A stretch of 64,000 bases of DNA from the NCBI GenBank assembly GCA_963720805.1, contig CAVRGT010000005.1, positions 170,633-234,632 of the forward strand. The letters run 5' to 3'. The position numbers and the translations under genes were made by a program. Under the pieces are notes generated by a model. It made no database searches and had not been told where the DNA came from. It saw nothing but the letters and a program-made list of their open reading frames with translations. Positions 32,951 through 42,061 of the stretch are shown one piece after another. The stretch is from VRUE01 sp963720805. Its GTDB lineage: Bacteria; Actinomycetota; Thermoleophilia; Solirubrobacterales; 70-9. Positions within the stretch are counted from its first letter, which is position 1. Every line of letters begins with the position of its first letter.

Positions 32951-34579
32951 ATGAAGAAGTGGGGAGTCCTCGTCGTCCTCGGCGCCGCCCAGTTCCTGAT
33001 GGTGCTCGACCAGGCGGTGATGAACGTCGCGATCTCCCAACTGGTCGAAGACTTCGACACCACCGTCACCACGATCCAGATGGTGATCGCCTTCTACGCG
33101 CTTGTGATGGCGGGGCTGATGCTGACCGGCGGCAAGCTCGGCGATATCTGGGGGCGGCGCCGCGCCTTCACGATCGGCATCTGCGTCTACGCAGTCGGGT
33201 CGGGCCTCACCGCCGCATCGTGGAACGTGCCCTCGCTGATGCTCGGCTGGTCGGTCCTCGAGGGGATCGGCGCGGCGCTGGTGATCCCGGCCCTGATCGC
33301 CCTCGTCGCCGGCAACTACAAGGGCGCCGATCGAGCGATCGCCTACGGCGTGCTCGGGGGCGTTGCCGGCGCAGGCATCGCGGTCGGGCCGATCCTCGGC
33401 GGCTGGGCGACGACCGAGCTGAGTTGGCGGATCGTCTTCGTCGGCGAGGTCGTCGTCGCGCTGGGGATCCTCGCCGGAACGCGGCTGATTCGCGAGCCGG
33501 AGCGGGAGGGGCCGCCGCCGGTGCTCGACTGGATCGGCGGCGTGCTCTCCGCCGCGGGCCTGGCCCTGGTTGTCTTCGGCGTCCTGCAGGCAAGCAACTG
33601 GGGCTGGCTGGCCCCGCGCAGCTCGCCGATTACGCCCTTTGGCTTCTCACTGACCCCCTTCGTGATCGCCGCCGGCGCCCTGGTGCTGGCGGGGTTTGTC
33701 GCCTGGGAGCGCCGCCGCGAACGGCTCGGGCAGGACCCGTTGGTGCACCTGCCGCTGCTGCGGATCTCCCAGCTGCGCGGCGGCGTCGCCATGTTCCTCG
33801 CCCAGAACCTGATCCTGATGGGGATCTTCTTCACGATCCCGCTCTTCCTCCAGGTCGTGCAGGGCCTCGACGCGCTTGAAACAGGCGTGCGCATGCTGCC
33901 CGCCTCGGCCGGACTCTTCTTCGCCGCGATCGCCGGCTCGGCTCTGGCCAAGCGCTTCGCGCCACGGCCGCTGGTGCGGGTTGGCCTGGCGACCGTCTTC
34001 GTCGCGATCCTGATGCTGCTGAGCACGATCGAGCCCGAACTCGACAACGCGCCCTTCCTGGTCGCGATGGGGGTGCTCGGGGTCGGCATGGGGCTGATCG
34101 TCTCCCAGCTCGGCAACGTCGTCCAGTCAGCGGTCGGTGATGCCGATCGCAGCGAGGCCGGCGGCCTGCAGAGCACCGCGCAGCAGCTCGGCTCCTCGCT
34201 GGGGACGGCGCTGCTCGGCGCGATCGTGATCAGTGGACTGATCGCCGCCTTCACCGCCAACGTCGCCGGTGACGCGCGCATCTCGGCCGACGTCAGCAAG
34301 CAGCTGGAGGTGCAGCTGAGCGCGGGCGGCAGCTTCGTCGCCGCCGATGAGGTGCGTGCCGGAGCCGAAGCGGCCGGGCTCGACGGGCCGACGACGAGCG
34401 CCCTGATCGAGAACTACGAAGATGCCCAGCTGAAGGCGCTGAAGACCGCCTTCCTCTTCGCCGCCTTCCTCACCCTTGGCTCCTTTTGGACGACGCGCCG
34501 GCTGCCCGAGCAGCGCTTCGACCAGATGCAGGCCGGGCCCGACCCGCCCTCGCCCGAGCCCGAGCCGGCTACGGTCTGA
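32951..34579 (+). CDS. MFS transporter, DHA2 (EmrB/QacA) family
   Basis: A 542-residue major facilitator with 14 hydrophobic helices. The DHA2 signatures are present: LDQAVMNVAISQL in helix 1, GGKLGDIWGRRRAF (motif A), and VLGGVAGAGIAVGPILGGW (motif C of drug/H+ antiporters). An exporter of drugs or lipids is expected; the adjacent GAP-family gene hints at a cell-envelope substrate. Confidence 0.9.
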   Translation: MKKWGVLVVLGAAQFLMVLDQAVMNVAISQLVEDFDTTVTTIQMVIAFYALVMAGLMLTGGKLGDIWGRRRAFTIGICVYAVGSGLTAASWNVPSLMLGWSVLEGIGAALVIPALIALVAGNYKGADRAIAYGVLGGVAGAGIAVGPILGGWATTELSWRIVFVGEVVVALGILAGTRLIREPEREGPPPVLDWIGGVLSAAGLALVVFGVLQASNWGWLAPRSSPITPFGFSLTPFVIAAGALVLAGFVAWERRRERLGQDPLVHLPLLRISQLRGGVAMFLAQNLILMGIFFTIPLFLQVVQGLDALETGVRMLPASAGLFFAAIAGSALAKRFAPRPLVRVGLATVFVAILMLLSTIEPELDNAPFLVAMGVLGVGMGLIVSQLGNVVQSAVGDADRSEAGGLQSTAQQLGSSLGTALLGAIVISGLIAAFTANVAGDARISADVSKQLEVQLSAGGSFVAADEVRAGAEAAGLDGPTTSALIENYEDAQLKALKTAFLFAAFLTLGSFWTTRRLPEQRFDQMQAGPDPPSPEPEPATV

Positions 34580-34581
34580 GC

Positions 34582-35988
34582 ATGCTCGATCCCAAGCACG
34601 GGCATCGCACCCCGCAGGAGCGCGCCGCGGCCGGCAAGGCGGCCCGGGCCGAGGCACCGCGCTCGAGCCACGCCGAGTGGGAGCCGGCAAGCGATCGTCC
34701 CGACCCGGTCGAGCTGCTCGAGGGCCAGGCAACCTCGCGGGTCGGCCAACTGGTGCCGCTGCGCTATGGGCGGATGCTGGTCTCTCCCTTCACCTTCTAC
34801 CGCGGCGCGGCGGCGGTGATGGCGGCGGATCTCGCCGCGACCCCGCGCAGCGGCTTCGACGTGCAGCTCTGCGGCGACGCTCACCTCTCCAACTTCGGCG
34901 CCTACGCCTCTCCCGACCGCGAGCTCGTCTTCGACGTCAACGATTTCGACGAGACCCTGCCGGGGCCCTGGGAGTGGGACGTGATGCGGCTCGCCGCGAG
35001 CTTCTCCGTCGCCGGGCGCGCGAGCGGCTTCAAGCGCCGCGAGCGGCTGGCGATCGTCGCCGCGATGGCGGCCCAGTACCGGGCGGCGATGCGGCGCATG
35101 GCCGAGCTCGGCAACCTCGAGGTCTGGTACACGAAGATCGACGTGGGAGCGGTCGCCAGGGGCTGGGAATCGGCCGCGGGCGAGAAGGAGGCCGCGACCT
35201 TCCGCCGCAACCTCGAGAAGACCCGCGCCAAGGACCGCATGCGCGCCCTCTCGAAGCTGACCCGCGAAGTCGACGGCGAGCTGCGCATCGTCAGCGAACC
35301 GCCGCTGATCGTGCCGATGGACGAGCTGGTCGAGGCCGACCCCGCCAAGGTCGAGGCGCGGGTGCGGGGCGTCATCGCCGACTACCGCGACACGCTCCCC
35401 GAGGACCGTCGCGTCCTGCTCGACGGCTACCGCTTCGTCGACGCGGCGCTCAAGGTGGTCGGCGTCGGCAGCGTCGGCACCCGCGCCTTCATCGTGCTGA
35501 TGGTGGGGCGCGACAGCGGCGACCCACTCTTCCTCCAGGCCAAGGAAGCACAGCGCTCGGTGCTCGAGCCCTATGCGGCGCCGTGCGCCTTCGAGAACCA
35601 GGGCGAGCGCGTCGTCCAGGGCCAGCGCCTGACCCAGGCGGCCAGCGACATCCTGCTCGGCTGGGTCAAAGCAACCGGCGTCGACGGCAAGCAGCGCGAC
35701 TTCTACGTGCGCCAGCTCTGGGACCAGAAGGGCTCGGCCAAGGTCGAGAACATGGACGCCCGGGCACTCACCACCTACGCCGAGATCTGCGGCACGACCC
35801 TCGCCCACGCCCACGCGCGCAGTGGCGACCGCATCGCGATCGCCGCCTACCTCGGCAAGAGCGACACCTTCGACCAGGCGATCGCGGCATTCGCGGAGAG
35901 CTACGCGGACCAGAACGAACGCGACTACGCGGCGCTGAAAGCGGCGGCAGATGACGGTCGCATCGAGGTCATGGAGCCGCCGGAATAG
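34582..35988 (+). CDS. DUF2252 family protein
   Basis: A 468-residue cytoplasmic DUF2252 protein. Core phrases are RYGRMLVSPFTFYRGAAA, LCGDAHLSNFG, VFDVNDFDETLPGPWEWD, and WVKATGVDGKQRDFYVRQL. CGDAHLSNFG resembles the catalytic loop of aminoglycoside phosphotransferase-like kinases and NDFDE the metal-binding DFD, so a small-molecule kinase is a reasonable inference. ATG at 34582 chosen. The stop is immediately followed by a decayed DUF5678 copy on the other strand. Confidence 0.85.
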   Translation: MLDPKHGHRTPQERAAAGKAARAEAPRSSHAEWEPASDRPDPVELLEGQATSRVGQLVPLRYGRMLVSPFTFYRGAAAVMAADLAATPRSGFDVQLCGDAHLSNFGAYASPDRELVFDVNDFDETLPGPWEWDVMRLAASFSVAGRASGFKRRERLAIVAAMAAQYRAAMRRMAELGNLEVWYTKIDVGAVARGWESAAGEKEAATFRRNLEKTRAKDRMRALSKLTREVDGELRIVSEPPLIVPMDELVEADPAKVEARVRGVIADYRDTLPEDRRVLLDGYRFVDAALKVVGVGSVGTRAFIVLMVGRDSGDPLFLQAKEAQRSVLEPYAAPCAFENQGERVVQGQRLTQAASDILLGWVKATGVDGKQRDFYVRQLWDQKGSAKVENMDARALTTYAEICGTTLAHAHARSGDRIAIAAYLGKSDTFDQAIAAFAESYADQNERDYAALKAAADDGRIEVMEPPE

Positions 35989-36141
35989 ATAGGGAACGCG
36001 GCCTCGAACTACGACGTGATTTCGCCCCTTCTCCTTCTCGAGGACAACTCGGGGATCCTCATCGGCGAGGACGATCTTGCCCGTGCGGGCGTCGAGGGCG
36101 ACGAACTTGCCCTCGTAGCCTCCGAAGTCGGCGCGGAACGG
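35988..36141. repeat. 154-bp direct repeat, copy A
   Basis: Matches 41174-41327 in the same orientation, without gaps and with about 13 mismatches by eye (roughly 92%). The central 48 bases are identical. With its partner it brackets the helicase and retropepsin genes. Confidence 0.85.
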
Positions 36142-36165
36142 CCGACGGGCGGCGACAATGCCTGG
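35988..36165 (-). pseudogene. decayed DUF5678 copy
   Basis: On the minus strand this region encodes FGGYEGKFVALDARTGKIV and continues LADEDPRVVLE.KGRNHVVVRGRVPY, nearly identical to the intact small gene at 41142-41333. No ATG/GTG/TTG precedes it in frame, and after RVPY the frame runs into antisense of the DUF2252 gene instead of reaching the normal end. The nucleotide match to the intact gene spans exactly 154 bases without gaps. Confidence 0.8.
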
Positions 36166-36267
36166 GGCTGACTGGTCGATTGACCCACGTATACGGGGGC
36201 AAAGGGTTCAGTCAGTGCCGCGCTGCCCGCACTTATTGCTGGAAAGAGGTCGCCACGGCCATCTCAT

Positions 36268-39200
36268 CTAGGCGGTACTTCGGGCTGCTTCTATCGCCCA
36301 TTCAAGTGAGGCGACGATCTTGCTGCCACGCCGCTTGAATCCAAGCTCCTGCCTCGCCGCGTCCAGTAGCTGCTCTTTCGTCCGCAGCAGGGTGTCTGAC
36401 TCGATCCAGCGGATCAGCTTGACCAGGTCGCCCGGCGAGTAGTCCTCGATGCTGGACCGGCCGACGCGGATCGGTGGGTTAGCTCGCCTCGTTTTGCCAT
36501 GTTCGCCCTCACCGTCGCTCGACGTCGGGTTCTTCGGGAGGCCGCCGGGGGAAGGGGGGATGCCACTCGGGACCTTGCATTCGTCGAGATCGCCGGCATC
36601 GGCCTCGTCGGCCGCTCGCACGGCCGCCGCGAATGCGGCCTGGGCTCTGGTTGTCTCGACCTCCTTGTTCGAGAACCAGTCCTGTGACCAGATCCTGTGG
36701 AATGTCCAGCCGAGGCGTTCCAGGTGCTCTTGCCGCAGCCGGTCGCGGTCGCGAGCGGATTGCGAAGAGTGGTAAGTGGCGCCATCGCACTCGATCGCCA
36801 GCACCATCCGCCCCGGTTTTTGCGGGTGCTTGGCGGCGAAGTCGATCCTGTAGCCGGCGCAGCCGTGCTGGGGGTCGAGCGAGATGCCGGCTCGGGCGAG
36901 GGTGTCGCGAACGTCGATCTCGAAGGGGTTGAGCTCAGGGATCGCGGCCGCACCGTCACCGAGCTGGGTGCCGCCGCTCGTGCAGTACTCCAGGTAGCCG
37001 CGCAGCAACTCCACTCCGCGCGCCTTCGAGCGTCCGGGATCCATGTCGTGGTGATCGAAGCTGGAAACCACGGTCATCCGGTCCTTGGCCCGGGTGATAG
37101 CTACGTTCAGGCGCCGCTCGCCGCCCTCCATATTCAGCGGTCCAAAGCGGTAGAGCAGCCGACCCTCGGTGTTCTTGCCGTAGCCGACAGAGAGGATGAT
37201 CGCGTCGCGCTCGTCGCCCTGCACGCGCTCCAGGTTCTTGACGAAGAACGGCTCGTGCTGACGTTCCTGGAAGAACTCATTGAGTGGACCCTCGCCATCG
37301 CCGCCTTCCTCTCGCTCCTCGAGTGCGAGGCGCAGCGCCTCGTTGATTCGTTCGGCGTGGCTGACTCCCATCGCGATCACGCCCAGGCTCTTCTCGGGTC
37401 GGGTTTCGGCGTGCTCAAGCACCAGCTCGACCACCCTGTTCACCTCGGCGATGCCGCTTTTTTCCGAGCCCGCCTGCCCGGGTGAGTGAGGCACCAGGAC
37501 GTGGGCGATGCAATCTGGTCCGGATACGCCCGGGAACGTGGTCAGGCGACGGTCGTAGACGTGGATGTTGGAGAAGTTGATCAGCCGCTCATCGCGGGAA
37601 CGGTAGTGCCAGCCCAACATGCGGAAGTCGATGAAGGCCGCCAACGCCTCGAGGATGCTCTCGTAGCTGCCGTCCACGGACAGGTAGTTCTCGTCTGAGT
37701 CTTCGTCAACTTCAGGGTTTGTAGTGTCGAAGAAGGAGGTCGGCGGCAGCTGATGTTCGTCACCTGCGACGACCAGCTGCTTGCCGCGGGCGATCGCGGC
37801 GATCGCCTCGGCCGGACGAACCTGGCTGGCCTCGTCGAAGACGACGACGTCGAAGTAAGGCCGGTCGGAGGGCAGAACTTGCGAGACGACGAGTGGGCTC
37901 ATCGCCCAGCAGGGCTTGACCGCGAGCATTACGTCGGGCGCGGCGGAGAAGAGTTGGCGGACCGCCAGGTGTTTACGCTTCTTGTTTGCCTCGGCGCGGA
38001 TCAGCCGGGCGTTCTCGGGCGATGCGTCCTCGGCGGCGATCGCCTGTTCGGCGCAGCGACGGCGCACTCGCTGCGGCGTCGTCTCGATGTGTTCTCGGTC
38101 GAGCCTCTGAAACTCGCGCACCAGCTCGTGATGCTGCTCGCCATCGAAGGAACCGAGGCGAGCATCGCTCAACATCAGGTGCTCGACGATCGAGGTGAGC
38201 CAGATGAAATCGAGGATCTCGGAGGCTTCGTGGCGATCGAGCGGCTGGGCCTCGAGGCTGGTGAGAAGCTCGGCCAGCTTCTGCCCTTCCAGCTCGCTGC
38301 GAAGCCTGTGAAGGTGCGGCAGTTTGGCCAGGGTGACGATGTCTCCCATCAGTGCGTCGAGGTGGGCGACGATGTCGTCAAGGGTGGCATTGACATGCAG
38401 GGCGCCGAGCAGTTCACCGAGCCGTTGCAGCCGGGCCAACACCCCTTCGTAGCTGGCTTTCAGTGCATCGATTTGTTGTGGGAACGCCGGTATCAAGTCG
38501 CTGTTGAGCGCCGTCATCTCCCACTCCCGCTTCAGGACAAGAGCGGTCGCGCCCGCCTCGTACAGTTCACTGGCGCCGAGCTTGGTGTTTGGCGTTAGCG
38601 CGCCACGCAGGGCCTTCTTTGCGGCGCGGTATTCGGAATCGGTGACGGTCGCGGAAGCGCGTGAAATGGTCGACTGCTCAAGTGGAGCGGCAGCGTCGAT
38701 GGTCTGCGCGAGGGGCAGCGCGTAGACCGCCTCGGTCCAGGTTGCGTAGGAGGCGGCGACGCGGTGCCACAGGTCGAAGCGATCAGTCCACCCGGCCACA
38801 GTTTCCGGCTCGGTAAGGCCGGTGCCGGCGGCGGCCTGACGCAGACTGGCGATCAACTCTGGGAGCTGTCGGCGCAGGGCCTCGACCTCCGCCCGCCAGG
38901 CTGCTGCATCCTCCTCCGAAACGATCGTCGCCAGTGCCCAAGGAGACCCGGAATGGCGGAGCGTGAGCCCACCGCGACCGACGAAATCCTGCAACGTCTC
39001 GCGTACCCGGTTTACCGTTTCTCCGTTGAGCCCTTCCAAGGTCGGCCCCCTAAAACGGATCGTGCTCGATCTGGAGCCGGGGATACCCATTAGCCGCTGG
39101 TTTGCCTCGAAAAAGCTAATTCCCCAGGGCGAACGTTGCTCGTGGAGCGCCTCCGAGTGCTGATTCAGGTCCTGGCGGCGTTGCGCGAGGGAGCGGTGCA

Positions 39201-40377
39201 ACTCCTCCGCCCTCGGTTGGGCCAAGCTCGCGTTGCGTTCCAACGCCTCCTCCAGGGCTTTCGCCACTTTGCGCTTTGAGGAGACGCCCCCGTGGAGGTC
39301 GAGGACCAGGTCGCCGACGCCGACGTCATCCAGGCGGTGCAGCACCGCGTCGATAGCGGCGCGCTTCTCGGCGACGAACAAGACCTTCTTCCCGCGTGCG
39401 ACGAGTGCTGAGATCAGGTTCGAGATCGTCTGGCTCTTTCCGGTGCCAGGCGGCCCCTTGACGATTAGGTCCCTGCCGGCGAGCACGGCATTGATCGCGT
39501 AGTTCTGGCTCGAATCGGCATCGAGCACAAGAAACTCGTCGGCTGGGGGCACGAAGTCGGGCGACGGGATCTCCACGGAGGCACCCCTCTCGCGCAGTGT
39601 CTCCTGGGCTTCGGAATCGCCGGCCAGGGCAGCGATGAGGTCGTGCTCGGCAAGTACCTCGATTGAGCTCTCCAGATCCCTCACCATTGGCATCCGGGCA
39701 TAGGAGAAGTTGGCTAGAACGAAGCGCTCCGTGACGGCGAAGTCGGGAACGGTCGAGCATTGGCGCCTCAGCCATTTGAAGGAGGTCGTCAACTCCTCGG
39801 GGGTGTCGATGATCCCCTCGATTCCGGCGGAATCGAGCAGTTCGCCCGGGTCACAGACAATGTCGAATTCGGCCTTCAGCATCTGCAGGAAGGTCGGGTT
39901 GACCTCCAGCTCGCCGGTGACTGTGAGCTCGAACTCACTTTGCGCTGCGCCTTTCGGGGCGAGGCGAATCGGCACGAGTAGGACGGGGGCTGCCGGCGTT
40001 GCGGCGCTTTTCTGACCGGACCAGGTCGCCATTCCGCACGCCAGGTAAAGGGTTTCGATACCCCGCTCCTCGAAGTAGGCGCCAGCCTTGTTCCTCACCG
40101 CGCGGGCGCGCCGCAGAGCGTCATCCAGCTCGTCTTCGTCGGGAAATAGTTTGCTGAGTAGGGCCGGTCGCCCAGCTAGCGCGCTATAGATCAGCTGCCT
40201 GGGTGATTTATCAAGAGAGAGTGTGCTGAGTTTGAGATCGCGAAAGTAGAGGAGGTTGTTGCGACCTGTCAGGTCGACCAGCTGTCCAGTCCACGTTTTC
40301 GCCGCTCGCTGTACTAGGTCAAGCCTCCGACTTGCGCCGACTGAACTCGACCTGCCAGTTTCCAATTCAACCTCCAT
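36268..40377 (-). CDS. DUF4011 - SF1 helicase - Vsr-type nuclease - DUF3320 protein (defence-type)
   Basis: A 1369-residue multidomain protein. The N-terminal DUF4011 region (about 25-240) is LVDLTGRNNLLYFRD-like. The SF1 (Upf1/Dna2-like) helicase has Walker A IVKGPPGTGKSQTISNL near 310, VVVFDEASQVRPAEA (motif II), GDEHQLPPTSFF (motif III), and C-terminal motifs VQGDERDAIILSVGYGK and LNVAITRAKDRM. Near 1150-1240 lies an MTES_1575/Vsr-type nuclease (IDFAAKHP, LAIECDGATYHS, RDRDRLRQEHLERLGW, RIWSQDWF). A DUF3320 domain ends the chain. This architecture is known from prokaryotic defence islands; direct function is not proven. It is flanked by direct repeats. Confidence 0.9.
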   Translation of the reverse strand: MEVELETGRSSSVGASRRLDLVQRAAKTWTGQLVDLTGRNNLLYFRDLKLSTLSLDKSPRQLIYSALAGRPALLSKLFPDEDELDDALRRARAVRNKAGAYFEERGIETLYLACGMATWSGQKSAATPAAPVLLVPIRLAPKGAAQSEFELTVTGELEVNPTFLQMLKAEFDIVCDPGELLDSAGIEGIIDTPEELTTSFKWLRRQCSTVPDFAVTERFVLANFSYARMPMVRDLESSIEVLAEHDLIAALAGDSEAQETLRERGASVEIPSPDFVPPADEFLVLDADSSQNYAINAVLAGRDLIVKGPPGTGKSQTISNLISALVARGKKVLFVAEKRAAIDAVLHRLDDVGVGDLVLDLHGGVSSKRKVAKALEEALERNASLAQPRAEELHRSLAQRRQDLNQHSEALHEQRSPWGISFFEANQRLMGIPGSRSSTIRFRGPTLEGLNGETVNRVRETLQDFVGRGGLTLRHSGSPWALATIVSEEDAAAWRAEVEALRRQLPELIASLRQAAAGTGLTEPETVAGWTDRFDLWHRVAASYATWTEAVYALPLAQTIDAAAPLEQSTISRASATVTDSEYRAAKKALRGALTPNTKLGASELYEAGATALVLKREWEMTALNSDLIPAFPQQIDALKASYEGVLARLQRLGELLGALHVNATLDDIVAHLDALMGDIVTLAKLPHLHRLRSELEGQKLAELLTSLEAQPLDRHEASEILDFIWLTSIVEHLMLSDARLGSFDGEQHHELVREFQRLDREHIETTPQRVRRRCAEQAIAAEDASPENARLIRAEANKKRKHLAVRQLFSAAPDVMLAVKPCWAMSPLVVSQVLPSDRPYFDVVVFDEASQVRPAEAIAAIARGKQLVVAGDEHQLPPTSFFDTTNPEVDEDSDENYLSVDGSYESILEALAAFIDFRMLGWHYRSRDERLINFSNIHVYDRRLTTFPGVSGPDCIAHVLVPHSPGQAGSEKSGIAEVNRVVELVLEHAETRPEKSLGVIAMGVSHAERINEALRLALEEREEGGDGEGPLNEFFQERQHEPFFVKNLERVQGDERDAIILSVGYGKNTEGRLLYRFGPLNMEGGERRLNVAITRAKDRMTVVSSFDHHDMDPGRSKARGVELLRGYLEYCTSGGTQLGDGAAAIPELNPFEIDVRDTLARAGISLDPQHGCAGYRIDFAAKHPQKPGRMVLAIECDGATYHSSQSARDRDRLRQEHLERLGWTFHRIWSQDWFSNKEVETTRAQAAFAAAVRAADEADAGDLDECKVPSGIPPSPGGLPKNPTSSDGEGEHGKTRRANPPIRVGRSSIEDYSPGDLVKLIRWIESDTLLRTKEQLLDAARQELGFKRRGSKIVASLEWAIEAARSTA

Positions 40378-40648
40378 GCTTTCCTAGTGTTCGGCTGAGT
40401 TCACGCTTTACACAAATAACGCCAGGTGTCATTCAAAGTGGTCCCGAGTTTTGCCGCAATGCTGTGCAGCCTACTCAGGATCTTGGGATTGCTTTGCTGG
40501 CGGCGCGGCGCCCGGAAGTCGGCACCAGCGGGAGCAAGCTTCCAAGGAATCGCCGCCTTCGCCGAGACCCACCCCGGCCAGAGCGAGTCACGACCTCGAC
40601 CCGGCCGTCGCCGGCCCGCAGTCTTCAACGCCGCGTGGTCGCGTCGGC
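40378..40648. other. intergenic region between retropepsin and helicase genes
   Basis: A 271-base stretch without a convincing gene. A 75-codon minus-strand frame (40401-40628) ends in a protein-like segment (SRLHSIAAKLGTTLNDTWRYL) but its first half is Arg/Pro-rich shadow composition. The helicase promoter is probably here. Confidence 0.5.
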
Positions 40649-41170
40649 TCAGCCGGAGTGGACGACACCGAAGCGCTGGTCGAAAATGCCGCGGTCCTCG
40701 ATGGCGATTGCCTGGGCGAACCGGCTCGCGGTGACCGTGAAACGGTCAAGGAAGCCGACGCTTCCAAGTAGAACAAAGCTGTAGCTGTGCCAGTTCTCCA
40801 CAAAGCCGACCTGGGCTTTCCATTCCCGCCGCTCGTGCACCTCGCCATCGCGGGGGTGAAGGCGTAGCGCCACGGTCTTGTAGCGAGCGGCCATTGTGCG
40901 GCCACCGACCGCGTGCTGCGTCTCCCCCTCATGATTGGCGAGGTCGAGATTCAGTTGGTCAGCGAGTAGATCGCTCGCAAGGATTGCGTCCGCCCCGGTG
41001 TCGATCAACCCGTCCAGAACTGTCGTGCTTGTGCCGCCGTTGGCCAGAGAGATCTGCACGAACGGCCGGAACACGGGTTTGCCGAGCCGCGTGTGTTGGG
41101 GATCCTCCCGATAGGGATAAAGCCAGGGAAATTGGCTTGCTTCAGCCGAGACCGACATAGAGAGGCTCAT
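40649..41170 (-). CDS. retropepsin-like aspartic protease domain protein
   Basis: A 173-residue protein with a single retroviral-type aspartic protease fold. LDGLIDTGADAILAS carries the catalytic DTGA motif near residue 55, and SFVLLGSVGFLDRFTV is the C-terminal LLGxxGFLDRF phrase typical of bacterial retropepsin-like proteins. Such enzymes work as dimers. The start overlaps the DUF5678 gene by 29 bases, so the two form an operon. The biological role of these pairs is not known to me. Confidence 0.82.
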   Translation of the reverse strand: MSLSMSVSAEASQFPWLYPYREDPQHTRLGKPVFRPFVQISLANGGTSTTVLDGLIDTGADAILASDLLADQLNLDLANHEGETQHAVGGRTMAARYKTVALRLHPRDGEVHERREWKAQVGFVENWHSYSFVLLGSVGFLDRFTVTASRFAQAIAIEDRGIFDQRFGVVHSG

Positions 41171-41333
41171 CTGGATAAGGAACGCGACCCCGAACTACTA
41201 CGTGATTGCGCCCCTTCGCCTTCTCGAGGACAACTCGGGGATCCTCATCGGCGAGGACGATCTTGCCCGTGCGGGCATCGAGCGCGACGAATTTGCCCTC
41301 GTAGCCTCTGAAGTCGGTTCGGATCGGTTGCAT
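41142..41333 (-). CDS. DUF5678-like small protein
   Basis: A 63-residue protein: FRGYEGKFVALDARTGKIVL, ADEDPRVVLEKAKGRNH, then VVVRGRVP. The aromatic/ALD/VxxRVP layout matches DUF5678 proteins of unknown function. It overlaps the retropepsin-like gene start. A decayed copy lies 5.2 kb away beyond the helicase gene. Confidence 0.75.
   Translation of the reverse strand: MQPIRTDFRGYEGKFVALDARTGKIVLADEDPRVVLEKAKGRNHVVVRGRVPYPDEPLYVGLG
41174..41327. repeat. 154-bp direct repeat, copy B
   Basis: The intact-gene partner of 35988-36141, lying within the DUF5678 coding region. Same orientation, so recombination between the two would delete the retropepsin and helicase genes as a 5.2-kb circle. Confidence 0.85.
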
Positions 41334-41404
41334 CGCGACCGATGGTAGCGGGCACGCCTGCGGGAAAATTGACGACAAGACATTTCGGCCGCGCGGGCCC
41401 GGAC

Positions 41405-42061
41405 TCAACCCTCTCCGGGGCCGTCGAGGAAGCGCAGCACCGCCAGCACCCGCCGGTGGTCCTCACTGCTGCTGGTCAGCTCGAGCTTGGAGAAGATGCC
41501 GGTTACGTGCTTCTCGACCGCGCGGTCGGTGACGACCAGCTCGGCGGCGATCGCGGCGTTGGAGCGGCCCTCGGCCATCAGGCCGAGGACCTCGCGCTCG
41601 CGCGGGGTGAGCTCGGCGAGGGGGTCGTCGCGGCGCCGGCGGCCGAGCATTTGGGAGACGACTTCGGGGTCGAGCACCGAGCCGCCGGCTCCCACCCGGT
41701 GCACCGCGTCGGTCAGCGTGGTGACGTCGGCGACGCGGTCCTTGAGCAGGTAGCCGACGCCCTCGGCGCTCTCGGCCAGCAGCTCGCGGGCGTAGGCGAC
41801 CTCGACGTACTGAGAGAGGACGAGGACGGCCACCGCGGGCAGCTCGGCGCGGATCTCGCGGGCGGCGCGCAGCCCCTCGTCGGTGTGGGTCGGCGGCATC
41901 CGCACGTCGACGATCGCCACATCGGGCTTGTGGGCGCGGACCTTGCGCATCAACTCCTCGGCGTCGGCCGCCTGGCCGACGACCTCGATCTCGGCCTCCT
42001 CGAGCAGGCGCACGACGCCCTCGCGAAGCAGGGTCGAGTCATCGGCGACGACTACTCGCAC
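41405..42061 (-). CDS. NarL/FixJ-family response regulator
   Basis: A 218-residue two-domain regulator. Receiver domain: VVVADDSTLLREG (acidic pair), phospho-Asp in DVAIVDVRMPP, and Lys in GYLLKDRV. LuxR HTH: LTPREREVLGLMAEGRSNAAIAAELVVTDRAVEKHVTGIFSKL. GTG start overlaps the histidine kinase stop by ten bases. It is the DNA-binding output of the neighbouring kinase. Confidence 0.94.
   Translation of the reverse strand: MRVVVADDSTLLREGVVRLLEEAEIEVVGQAADAEELMRKVRAHKPDVAIVDVRMPPTHTDEGLRAAREIRAELPAVAVLVLSQYVEVAYARELLAESAEGVGYLLKDRVADVTTLTDAVHRVGAGGSVLDPEVVSQMLGRRRRDDPLAELTPREREVLGLMAEGRSNAAIAAELVVTDRAVEKHVTGIFSKLELTSSSEDHRRVLAVLRFLDGPGEG

Noticed and set aside
40401..40628. 75-codon minus-strand frame before the helicase
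   Set aside because: Only the last third looks protein-like and there is no ribosome binding site; kept as intergenic.
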